Source: Mermis nigrescens
Taxonomy: Eukaryota; Nematoda; Enoplea; Mermithida; Mermithidae
Length of the DNA stretch: 64,000 bases
Assembly (NCBI GenBank): GCA_036768485.1
Contig: JAVLUZ010000340.1
Coordinates: 6,349,637 to 6,413,636 of the forward strand
Reading direction: 5' to 3'
Shown piece after piece: positions 35,248 through 45,620 of the stretch; positions within the stretch are counted from its first letter, which is position 1; every line of letters starts with the position of its first letter. A program made the translations under genes and the position numbers. The notes beneath the pieces were generated by a model. That model searched no databases, was not told the DNA's origin, and saw nothing but the letters and a program-made list of their open reading frames with translations.

Positions 35248-35956
35248 CTGATAGCCAAATAAAGTGGCTTTAGAATGGAAGAAGTTTCACTCAACTATTA
35301 CAGAATGCTGTAAAGTTATAGGGCAACAAATGCGATTCACGTTTCTGACAGATGCCTTCATGACCCGAAAGAGTAAATTTTGGCTAAACTGCAAGCAATC
35401 AATATAATTATGACTTCAAGTGCTCAATGCAGTAATAGAGTTTTTTATAAATGCAAATTGCATCCCATTTGCTTTCGTCGTCGAAACATTTACAAGGAGA
35501 GATAGGTGATTCGTTTTTTTACCCACCGTGTATAATATGCTGAATTCGATCAGTAAAAGCGATGTTCTTTGTAGGCCTTGAAAAAATTAAGTTTAGCTCA
35601 CTCTATGATCAAGCTGACTAGAATTACTTGACTGAAATCGAACGCTAAACATAAACTGCATTCTCTATTTGGCGGGAAATTGAAAAAAACCCAAATTTGC
35701 TACGCTCAAGAACATAAACATAATTTTCTTCTCCGCGGCTTTAACCCGTCGACTGACGTTTCAAGCTCATGATATAATGACAATTCACAACGCTTTTTAA
35801 ATATTTTCTTGTCTTGTCTTTAGTTTTTGTGGGCTTTAATCAGCCTAAATAATTGATTCGTGATTAGCAGTCGTTCTGCACTGTCTATTTAAATTGATCT
35901 CGGAAAATTCAACTCTCAGTAATCGTCTGATATTTTTACAATACGTTGCGAGCAGC

Positions 35957-36510
35957 CATGCACATGAAGGGGTTTAAGGGGTCCCTTAAAGCGCAGAAGT
36001 ACAAAGTAGAAAATTTTCTGACAAATCAGGCAAAATTAAGGCCACAATCGAATGTAAATTTAAGTTTTCATCAAAAGTGCATGAGTTGATTAGAAGCTGC
36101 AGAACTGTTTGTTTAATATTGCGTTAACCCTACTTTTTAAACCAATTTTTGACGTCATTCCGGTCCAAACACTGCAGTATTTGACTCCTTCAGATCGGCT
36201 GACCCCCCAGACCGACCATGCTAAGCATCTATGATAGTGACTACAGATGCACAGCATGGTTGATCTGGTGAGGGGATCAGCCGGTCTGTTAGGATGGGGA
36301 AGGGGTCAAAAGTGAGCTTTTGTGGGTCAAAACAGTGTTAAAACTGTGTTATTCCACAGTTGCTGGTTAGTTCGACACACTTAAAGAAAATTTTCAATTT
36401 TCATCCATTTTTTGTCTTCATTTTGCCACATTTCCATAATAAATTTCCCATTTTTCCGTTCGAGGGGTCTAAACCTAACCCCCTTCGTGCTTGTCTGATC
36501 GTGACACTCA
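35957..36510. repeat. Two R4 copies head to head
   Basis: A plus-oriented copy (about 35,957-36,232) is followed within about ten bases by a reverse copy (about 36,238-36,510), the junction holding CATGCTAAGCATC and GATGCACAGCATGG. The pair is a diverged inverted repeat able to fold into a hairpin of about 270 bases if transcribed. Confidence 0.7.
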
Positions 36511-36913
36511 GCTTGAATTACGAATTACGCTGTGTTCAATATAATGGTGACTAGTTTTACGATTGCATAATGTCTTTTTCTTCTAATATTATTAAATGAA
36601 TATGGGAGAAACATAGGAAGCTACAAACTGAGACACTTTTAATTTTAAGCACTTACCATAATTGCTGTCATTGTAGATATTTACTCAAAAAAGCTACTCG
36701 GCTCGTTTATTCAATTTTCATCTGAGTGGCTTGTTTGGGAAGATCCTCTCTCGGGGTTCAGGTCTCTTTCTCCGGAACTTTTATTTCCGAAATGAAAATT
36801 GTGACTGAATTTTATCGATTATGATGGCTAGGGTAAGCCAAAAAGTTTTATTTCCTCAGCTTCGTTTTATTCGTTCTGTTTATGATCTATTTTTCTTGAA
36901 TATGCTATACGTC

Positions 36914-37174
36914 CATAGGTGGGCGGTACCGAAATTTAGTGGAGGGACATGATTTTCCGAAGGTCCAAAAATGGCCTTACAAATAGTGTTATGGCGAAAA
37001 ACCACCATTTTACAACGTTCCTCATCGAGCACTATCCATTGGCATCAGCAAATTGCGAAAAAACAATGAAAAAATTTCAAAAATTGAATTCTTGGGGGAG
37101 ATATTTTGATTTCTGAAGCGGGGTATTTTAGTTTCTAGGGGGGTGCATACCTCCAACCCCCACGCCCAGGTGTG
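36914..37174 (-). mobile_element. R1 MITE copy 6
   Basis: Reverse copy CATAGGTGGGCGG to CCCAGGTGTG with flanks TATACGTC/TATAAGTC (7/8). Confidence 0.87.
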
Positions 37175-37569
37175 TATAAGTCTAGCATATATGTTTTTAT
37201 ATTTTTTGTCGACTTTATATTCTCATATTATGCATATGTCACCTATTTTTAGCAAATTATTTGCTTTATGATTTAATTCCTATATTATTTAGTACTTACT
37301 TTATCCATAATAAACTGTTGTGTAGGTTCATCCTTTTTCTACACTTATCTAACCTTGTCACAAATTTGGGCCAATTTCTATATCTACAAAAGTTAATTAA
37401 AAAAGGTCAATTTTCCATTTTGCCGCACCACGGGCATGTTTTAGAAGATATCTATTTTGTGTAAAAAAACTGTGCCATTTGAGATAAAATTATCGACAAA
37501 TAATAGTAAAACGTTAAAATTATGCCAAAACTATAATAAAACAAAAACAATAAAAAAATTGCAGTCGTA

Positions 37570-37862
37570 CCATAGATGCTCAGTATGGCCGACCTGGGGG
37601 GAAGGCGGGTCAGCCGGTCATGGATAGGGGTCAAAAATTGAGTTTTTTGAGCTAAAATAAGCTCAAAAACTGGTATAAGTGCTAAAATCGTTAATACTAC
37701 TTTATTACTCAGTTTCTGATCAATTTAAAGCATTTTTGAAGAAATTTTTCAATCTTCACCCTTTTTTGACCTTCATTTTTTTCATTTTCCCCTTAAAATT
37801 TCACATTTTCGATCACAGAGGTACCCACCAATCCCCCTGTGCATGTCTGGTAGTAAAGAAGC
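37570..37862 (-). repeat. R4 repeat copy
   Basis: Reverse copy from CATAGATGCTCAGTATGG to CCTGTGCATGTCTG. Confidence 0.7.
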
Positions 37863-38740
37863 GATTCTGTTCTCTTGTTTCTTCGCGGTAAAATTAGTTT
37901 GCGTGTTAGCTAATTATTCGACTTGTTATCACTCGCATTAATCCGCATGCTTCTTATCTTGCAAACGCAATAGCAATCAATGTTCCCTTATCAATGAACA
38001 AATAACACCGAAGGCTCGCTTTTGCGAATTATAATTATTAATACTTGCCCCGGGGCAACGACGATTTGGAAATAAACAAATCGATAATCACGACTCGCTC
38101 TCCGTGCGTAAAATGAAACAAAATTATCGTTTTTTTCCTAGCTTTTTGTCGCCTGGGCGACTTTGCGGTCAGCGAAAGCAAAGTTTAATTTTTCCCGCAG
38201 GAATCCGCCGGCGGAATTTGTCAAAAAAAGGCCCACTTTTAAGGGCAGACGACGAAAAATGAGATAAATAAATTAAGGCAGAAAACTGGGGAAAAACATC
38301 GTCGAGACAAATGTTATGATAAAAAAAAGTTTGAGTAAGCTTGCGAGCTTGAGAACAAACATAGCTGAAACGTTAAGCTTCGGTACAATGAAATTAGTGA
38401 AATTTGACGAACGGGTCGGGGGACGATTTTAATTAAATTTTAGCATATGGAAATTTATAACACAAAAGATACGGATCTATTATGAGAATTAGAAAAATCG
38501 CGACATGTTTGCGGAAAGATGATAGGTTAGCTGATTTTTTTATGAATCTCGCACAGAAAATGAATTATCGGTGGGAAGTTCGGGTGTAAAAAATTATAAT
38601 TACAGAACAAACAACTCACTCGATAAACAGTGCACCGTTTGCTAAAATGTATAAATATTACGCAAAAAATTAGCTAATGATCATACATGTTCTGGGGGTT
38701 AGGGGCGAAGGAATCTGACCCCCGACGAATAGCTGCTGAC

Positions 38741-38919
38741 CATAGGTGGGCAGCACCAAAATTCTGGAGGGGTGCATCGAGCACTATCGATTGGCATCAA
38801 AAATTTGCGGAAAAAATTTCAAAAATTGAATTCTGGGGGAGGGGATTTTGCTGTCTGGGAAAGGGGGTATTTTGGTTTCTGAGTGGTGCATATCCCTAAA
38901 TCCCCCACGCCCACGTGTG
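38741..38919 (-). mobile_element. R1 MITE copy 7, internally deleted
   Basis: Reverse copy lacking about 80 internal bases: the sequence jumps from GGAGGGGTGCA to TCGAGCACTATCGATTGGCA. Both ends and exact duplications CTGCTGAC remain. Confidence 0.88.
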
Positions 38920-38929
38920 CTGCTGACGC

Positions 38930-39185
38930 CCTGCAAAATCGCTGATCTTTCTCCCTAGAACATTAAATTTTCCGGAAACATCACAGAAAGTTGTCTTTTT
39001 GTGCTTTTAGCGATATTCTGTAACAAGGGTGTTATATTTTCGGAGCCATATGCTCATTTTTGGCTATATTTAGTTCAATTCGCTCTAATTTCTTCGACGT
39101 TTTTCGAAAAATAGGGCCCAAGAAGAGCACTTTAAAAATTCCCGTTGCTGCTGACCCCCAACATTCCCATGCTTTTTATGTTAGG
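38930..39185 (-). repeat. R5 repeat copy
   Basis: Reverse copy with TTAGTTCAATTCGCTCTAATTTC and a CAACATTCCCATGCTTTTTATG end. Confidence 0.55.
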
Positions 39186-40515
39186 TCCTAATTAAAATAC
39201 ATCGTAGGAATTCAGAATAACTTAATCAGCCCCTAAAAAGACTGAGACTATTAAAAGACTACAAGACTATTCCGACGTTGCATTTTTCCTATAGAATGCT
39301 TTAAATGCAGGCGCCTCATTTAAAACGGTATACTGTGTAAAAATCATTTCAGTTTAAACTAAAAATGAGCAGCCAAATTTTAAACGAGTGTAATCCGAAA
39401 TTTGTTCATCTGTTTGTTGCAATCTTGCAACAATGAAAATTTTTTTGCTAAATCCACATTTTTATTCTAAAACTATCAACATTTATAGTCTGAGTTTCAG
39501 CGTGAAATAATTTTCGACAATTTTTCGTCAACTCGATCATATCTGGAGACTCGTCGAATCATTTTGAGACTTATCTATATCTAAATTTGCAGCAAAATTT
39601 TTCAATTATGTTATAAAACTTTTTGCCCTCGTCGCTAACTTCGTTCTCCTCAAACCCTCAAAATTGAAATAGTCTATATGCATTGATTAAAAAATTGTCA
39701 GGTCACAATTTTGACGGATTAGAATTTTTCAAAACTTCCAACTCAAATTTCAAAGTTAAATTTCAATTTGAAAAATTCAAAAATTTTAAAAATAAAACTC
39801 TTGGATTTGGGATGAATCTTTACTACGTTGTAAGACTGCAACCAACAAACAAACGAGAAAGATACAATACACCATTGTAAACATTTAATCATCTGTTAAT
39901 TCTAAGTTTACACAAAAATATATTTTACACAGCGTGCACCCTTTGTTATAATGAAACACCCTGCGCAATGAGTTTTTGAAAAATCTAGTCAAATTGGACG
40001 ATATTCCGCCCGAAAAGTGACTTTAAGTCCGGTTGAAACTAAAATCGTTGTTTCAGGTTCGAAAACCTTTAAAATTGGTCGAAATATCACAGTATTAGTA
40101 ATATTAAGTAATATATTATGAATAATTATTAATGATTTATAATATATTAATTTATAATGGATCAAATAATTCAAAATATCACAATTTTTGTGGGGTCAAC
40201 AAGTGTTCTGGGGTTTGAAAATGCCGAAATCAACAACAACTCAAGTGGTCCTAATTCAGTAACATGGGGGGAATGATTGATTGAAGTCCTTAAACATAAA
40301 TCATTCAAATTCTGCAATTGCTACTTCCTATTATTATGTCTTAATCTTAAGCCATTACATTAATGATGTGTTGCGTTAAGAATCGAATAAATTGGTTATA
40401 ATTAAATTAATAAGGAATGAATTAAAATTAAACTAATTAATTTGAATGAAAATAAATCGGATTTAATCTTGTTTACATAGCTCTCTTGCGTCAAAGATTT
40501 CACTTCACCTCCAGT

Positions 40516-40721
40516 CAGGGGCGGATTTAGGGGGGCGGGGGCGGGGGCGGCCGCCCCCCCCCCATAGGCCCAAAAAAGTGCGCAAAATTAAGGATTTTTG
40601 AGCGATTTTTGGCGATTTTTGGGTCAAAATAGCTAATTTTTCCGCTCAAGTCACGGTTCCGCCCCCCCCCTCCTTAGGGGTACCGCCCCCCCCCCTTAGG
40701 AAAATCCTGGATCCGCCACTG
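40516..40721 (+). mobile_element. R3 MITE, short form
   Basis: A 206-base copy, CAGGGGCGGATTTAGG to CCTGGATCCGCCACTG, with exact duplications CCTCCAGT. Confidence 0.92.
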
Positions 40722-40936
40722 CCTCCAGTCCTAAAAAAATTAAGAAAATTCGAGTAAAAGGCCCATTTTATAAGAAGTCCATGTTATAAACATCAAATTA
40801 TTTTGTGCAGCGGAGTACAAAGAACCAGAAACGCATCTCTTTCAAGCGAGTACGAAACTTGATCGAAATAATTAAGAATAAATAAGCAAAAGACTGATTT
40901 GATAGAAAATATAATAAATGATAACAAAAACTTACA

Positions 40937-41041
40937 TTATCCAGTTTTCTCAATTCTACTTGCTTTTTGCATCAATATTTCCCGGTCTATTTTTCGCAGT
41001 AACTCATTCTGGTCTTGAAATTCTTGAGCAATTCTTTCCAT
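40937..41041 (-). CDS. Possible small coiled-coil ORF/first exon in PKG intron 1B
   Basis: A 34-codon ATG frame reads MERIAQEFQDQNELLRKIDR then EILMQKASRIEKTG and stop. It is strongly amphipathic with Leu/Ile spacing like a zipper, on the PKG strand inside the 16-kb intron between the two first exons. A perfect donor, GTAAGT, begins two bases after the TAA stop. It looks like a PKG leader, but the stop precedes the donor, so it cannot supply an N-terminus as it stands. It may be a decayed leader exon, a leader with an upstream ORF, or chance. Confidence 0.25.
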   Translation of the reverse strand: MERIAQEFQDQNELLRKIDREILMQKASRIEKTG

Positions 41042-42172
41042 TCTGTTTTTTTTCTATTTTGAGCGCCATTATTCATTATTCATAATTTATTACTTATTTA
41101 TTATTTATTATTTGGGCAACCGCATTTTTGATTTAACGACTTTTCGGGCAAGTACTATAGTATAAATAAATAAGAAAGAATCCGCTATCGCCTGCAGTTG
41201 CCGTTTGGCAAATAGCCAGACTTATTTTTAGTTTTTCCCTAATGCATCCTTGGGATCGATATGCAAATTCCTGTGGCACAAACGCCCGGGACACCCTCTC
41301 ATTATCTTATTTGATTCATTCATCCCCGCGGTTGAAGTTGAAAAAATAAATAATATATAATGATTCGTGGCGTGCCACCTTAGCACGATTTAATCATCTT
41401 TTATCACGAGAATCAATCCCGCAGTGATAAGCGAAATGATAACGTGATTACGTGTCTAAGAGAAAAAATTCGAGCCGTAATTTTGCGGTTTCAAAGGCCG
41501 GAAGTCGAGATACGAGCAAATAAGCACTGCAGCGCGTTTTATGTAGTATTAATTCATCAGAGTCGTCGTAAATTCAGTATATATTGCAATGCAGAAAAAA
41601 GAAAATATGATTAATACTAGCACTAGCCGAAATACGTTGAGGAATTTCTACTTGATCCTTAACAGAGTCGGCACAAAAAGAGGAAAAATGACTAGGACGT
41701 GATAGCATTCATAAAATTGCGCATCGACTTCAAATGTTCTTGCTTTATTGTTTATCTTTATTGAGATTTTGCTTTTTCTTGATTTATTCATTTATTTCGT
41801 ATAATTTTTAATTCTTTTAACAACTTTTCTTTCCGCAATGCCCGAAAATTTTTGAAGAAACCTTTGTTTGTCGACGTATCAATGATTTTGTTGTTAAATT
41901 AGCATTTGCGACGATGAAACAACATATAAATTGTTATAAATAAGCGTCCGTTTCAGTCAACGTTTAATTAAATTGAATATGCAAATAGACGCTGTTATTT
42001 GAATGTCCTTAATGCCACTTATGCCGAACAGGATAAAGCGTAGCATATTCGTGCAGATACCCCCCACCTCTGTGTCAAAAACATCCTTTTTGTGCCTTTG
42101 GAAATTATTCAGTGTTTTGATCCAAAACCGAACGTTCTTGTTTTATCCTCCCCTCAATAAACGACTGGTCAT

Positions 42173-42418
42173 CATACCTGGGAGGGGGGTTCGGGGGCAT
42201 GCACCCTCCAGAAATCAAAATATTCGCCAAAATTCAATTTTTGAAATTTTTTTTGTTTTTTTCGCAATTTTTTGATGCCAATGGATAGTGCTCGATTAGA
42301 AACGTTGAAAAATGGTGATTTTTTGCCATACCACCATTGTCAAGACCATTTTTTTGACCTTTGGAAAAATCTTGCACCCCTTCCCTCCAAAAGAGAACTT
42401 TGGTGCTGCCCACCTATG
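42173..42418 (+). mobile_element. R1 MITE copy 8
   Basis: Full copy CATACCTGGGAGG to GCCCACCTATG with flanks CTGGTCAT/CTGGTCGT (7/8). It lies 1.0 kb from exon 1B. Confidence 0.87.
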
Positions 42419-43074
42419 CTGGTCGTGATTTTCATGGAAATTTTTATAGTTCCGTTTTGCAATCTTGGCTTTTTGCATCCCCACTCTACGAAAGCAATTT
42501 CATTCATTTATTAATCATAACCGAATAAGGCGCTCCAACCAGTTGCTAGATTGACTAGCGAAAAAGGACGTCAAACCCTTACGTTGATATTACATCGAAA
42601 TATTATTGCTGACCACAAACCCTATCTTTAGGTTTCGTCTACATATTATTATGCACGCAATTATTTTAATGCGAAAAGAGACAATAATACCGTTACACTG
42701 ATGTTATATTGTAATATTACTGCAGAGAGTTCTAAGTTAGGAAGGTTTAGTTACAGTAATAGCGCATTTGATGGAGAATATTCGAAAATGGATTAAGGTA
42801 TGAAGCGAATGATTGTTTTGTGAGATAAATTTGCATAAAGGTGAGCGTAAGCCTGCGCTTGGTGACGGTGTCGAGGCAGCATCATACCCATGAATTTGCA
42901 TAACGCAAGAAATTGCACGCGTTTTTCTAGATGTTCCATAATATAAAGGCATAAACCCGTACAATGATGTTTTGTTAAGGTGGTATATCACAATTATACA
43001 CCTTAAAGCAGAACCGTATCCGAGGATTAGGGGAGAACGACCTGACATTACTTGCTTCGGATATCGCAAACTTA

Positions 43075-43375
43075 GTCGGAATGGCTAGCAAACACGGCGT
43101 TTTTTCGACGTTTTTCAACATGCTTTATCATTAAGATCATAAAACCTAACTTTTCGGGGGAAAAATTAATACGTCTTCCAATAGGTTGTTTTAAGCGTTG
43201 TTTCTCTGGTCGCACTCGAGGTAATATTATGGACATGGCCCCGAATATGGCGCGAAGCGCCGAAAATTTGATGATTTTCATGACGGAGATCAAAAAGTTT
43301 TTCCTTTCAAAAAATTAATCGACTAAGGAGAGGGGCGGTAACCTAGTCACCCCTTATATACGGTTATACGTTAAA
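43075..43375 (-). repeat. R5 repeat copy next to exon 1B donor
   Basis: Contains GGCGCGAAGCGCCGAAAATTTGATG and ends about 50 bases from the exon 1B donor. Confidence 0.5.
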
Positions 43376-43424
43376 CCCTTACATTGATGTTTCACTGAAG
43401 TATATTCAAGCGCGTTTGACTAAC

Positions 43425-43894
43425 CTGTGAGGCTTCGGGTGATGCCGGATGATTTCGTCGAACGACGGTTCGGAGCCCAGTTTGTGCGGTTCGGCGGAAA
43501 TGCCGACGATGCGTTGGCGACGCGGACTGCGTCGCCCGCCGCTCGGCGACAACGGCGGCCCCAAGCCGCCGACGGGCGCCGGCGACGAGCCGCCGGCGGC
43601 GGCAGCGGCGACAGCGTGCTGCATAAAGAAGACGGATTGGTATTTGTCCAGCTGACTCTTCAGCTCCTCGATCAGCAAATTTTTTTCGTGCAATTCGACC
43701 TCCAGCCGAGTTATCCGTTCGTCGCGGTGGCGCACCAGGTGCTTGAGTTCTTCGACGTGCAACTGCAAGCTGCCCATCATCGGCGTCAGCTGATCGGTCG
43801 TATTGGACGCCGAGGACGACGACGACGGCGACGGCACCGTCGCGCCGAGCAACGACGCGGCGCCGAGGCTAGCGGCGGCGGCGTAGTCGTTCAT
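43425..43894 (-). CDS. egl-4: PKG alternative first exon 1B (long isoform), zipper and autoinhibitory motif
   Basis: Starts MNDYAAAASLGAASLLG, followed by a Ser/Pro-rich linker, a coiled coil at about residues 43-90 (LHVEELKHLVRHRDERITRL and ELHEKNLLIEELKSQLDKYQ), an Ala/Gly/Pro-rich segment, then the basic RRSPRRQR and the pseudosubstrate RIVGISAEP. The exon ends CAC AG|GTTAGT in phase 2, giving HRTKELIK with exon 2. DKYQSV after the zipper is shared with PKG-I and EGL-4. The exon is strikingly G+C-rich with many CpGs in AT-rich surroundings. The basic cluster could serve in nuclear import; that is inference. Overlapping plus-strand frames are shadows. Confidence 0.93.
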
Positions 43895-43912
43895 AAGATT
43901 TCGGCTGAAATT
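43895..43912 (-). promoter_or_regulatory. TTTCAG acceptor 10 bases before exon 1B start codon
   Basis: Reading the minus strand, GAAATTTCAG is followed by ten bases and then the ATG of exon 1B. This is a strong 3' splice site, so the long mRNA probably does not start here. Either a 5' non-coding exon lies further right, or a spliced leader is added, which in nematodes typically happens within a few bases of the start codon at TTTCAG. The sequence alone cannot decide. Confidence 0.55.
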
Positions 43913-43969
43913 TCATACGTATAATCGAATTTTTGTAATTTAAAATTTTAAAATTTTAAATTTCATAGC

Positions 43970-44360
43970 ATGGGAATTTTCGGTGGGTGAAGGGGTGGGG
44001 AGTTGAACCAAATGACTCTGCACAAGTGTCTTCTTTGGCTTGAAAACGAAGAATACGAGTCAAAAATATCATTCTTGGCGTTTCTGACGATGTTGCATTT
44101 TCCTGGACGATAAGAACATTAAAAATCTTCGAGAAAAATTCAGTAAACTCGACAAAATATCGAGGAAAATATCCGTTAGACGCGCAACCCCCAAGAAAAT
44201 CAGCGGTCTTGAGCTACGAAGATCACTGAAGAAGCTTACACTAGGGTTTTTATGATTTCTTTTCTACATTAACAAATTTTGGGAAAATATGCTTTGGGTA
44301 AAAAAGTTCTTGAGGGGGTGGGAAGAGGCGTGAAACCCCCCAGGTCACGTACGCATATAT
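43970..44360 (+). repeat. R5 repeat copy upstream of exon 1B
   Basis: Starts GCATGGGAATTTTCGGTGGG and ends GGGCGTGAAACCCCCCAGGTC-like sequence. It begins only about 65 bases upstream of the TTTCAG site of exon 1B, so any promoter close to that exon would have to lie in repeat DNA. Confidence 0.6.
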
Positions 44361-45234
44361 GTAATGTTTTATCGTCAGTGAATAAAATTAGGCTTAGAAG
44401 TGAAAAATGGCTACGCAGTGTCAAAATCGTCATGAATAAATTTTAAAAAACCGACTAAATTAAACAATAGTATAGTCAAAAAGACGATATGTGCAAATTC
44501 GATTATTTTGAATCAAAAGGTAGATAGAAAACTTTGCGAGATTCTTCTTCGAAAAATCGAAAATTTCAGGGTTCAAGGCCATTTTGTGGCGTCTATACCC
44601 ATTCTGGGGGGGTATTAAAAACCCCCCAAACCGCCCCAAAAACGTATGCTCCCGATTCATTCCCGTCGGTTTCTCTGATTCGAAAATTGCGTCATAAAAA
44701 ATCGTTCGGTTAATGTGAGCTTCCTGACTACCAAAGAAAATTGTTACTTTTCTATCACGCAGGCCAATTGAATAGAATGAATATACGAGTAGCGTTGAAG
44801 ACCAAATATGCAAGTTTAAGCAGCGCAAGATTGTACTACAACGCGGAGCAAGCAACACGTGCATACATAGGGAGTTGACGTCAACTTGATGTTACATAGA
44901 TAGTTGCCAAAAAAACGTGGGTGGTGGTAGGTGACCCTAATTCGAAAACGCTTGGCAGATTATGTATGTAAACAAACAGTATAACAGCTGTTTTTGGTAA
45001 GCTTAGCCGCTAAAGCGTAGTCGCTTAATGTCACCAATAGTTATGAGGGGGCCAAATATTTTAGGAAATCACAGGGGCATCTGAAATTTTCCTGGCACGA
45101 AGGTAAAAGAATCGAAAATTGATTGATTGTAGGCTCGCTAGGGTATATGTTTCGTTTTGAAGGTAGGTACGATTTCAGTCCATTCGATGAAGTAGATTTT
45201 CTGAATAAATTATTCACTAGTGTCTACCATCGAT

Positions 45235-45620
45235 TCACAGCGTGGCCGATCTGGGGATCTTCCAGTGAGCTTTTTTAGCGCTAAATAGCCCCAATAACTA
45301 ATATTAATGCTAAAATAGCGAGACAACTGCGTTAATCTGATCAGTTTCGAGCACTTTTGCATAAAAATTCTGATTTTCTTCTATCTTTAGCTTCCATTAT
45401 GCTTTATTTTCCTCGAAAAAAATTGAAAGTTTTTCCATCGTTGTCCAGACAAGCGCGCGGGGGTTGGGGTCTAACTCCTTGGAATGAAAAAATGATAAAT
45501 TTCTTGGGGAGAATGGGGCAAAATAAAGACCAAAAATAGATGAAAAATGAAAATTTTATTTTCAAAAAGCGCCCTAGATTGGCCAAAAACTGTGATAAAG
45601 TAGTTTTAACACATATCCTA
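45235..45620 (-). repeat. R4 repeat copy plus a partial copy
   Basis: Reverse copy CACAGCGTGGCCGATCTGG to GTCCAGACAAGCGCGCGGG, followed at about 45,500 by part of a forward copy (AAAAACTGTGATAAAGTAGTTTTAAC). Confidence 0.6.

Noticed and set aside
43427..43924. 165-codon plus-strand frame rich in Arg, opposite exon 1B.
   Set aside because: Shadow of the G+C-rich minus-strand exon, whose zipper, GISAEP and donor are clear.
44460..44864. 134-codon minus-strand frame upstream of exon 1B.
   Set aside because: It runs through a C/G-tract repeat remnant, has no recognisable domain and no splice signals.
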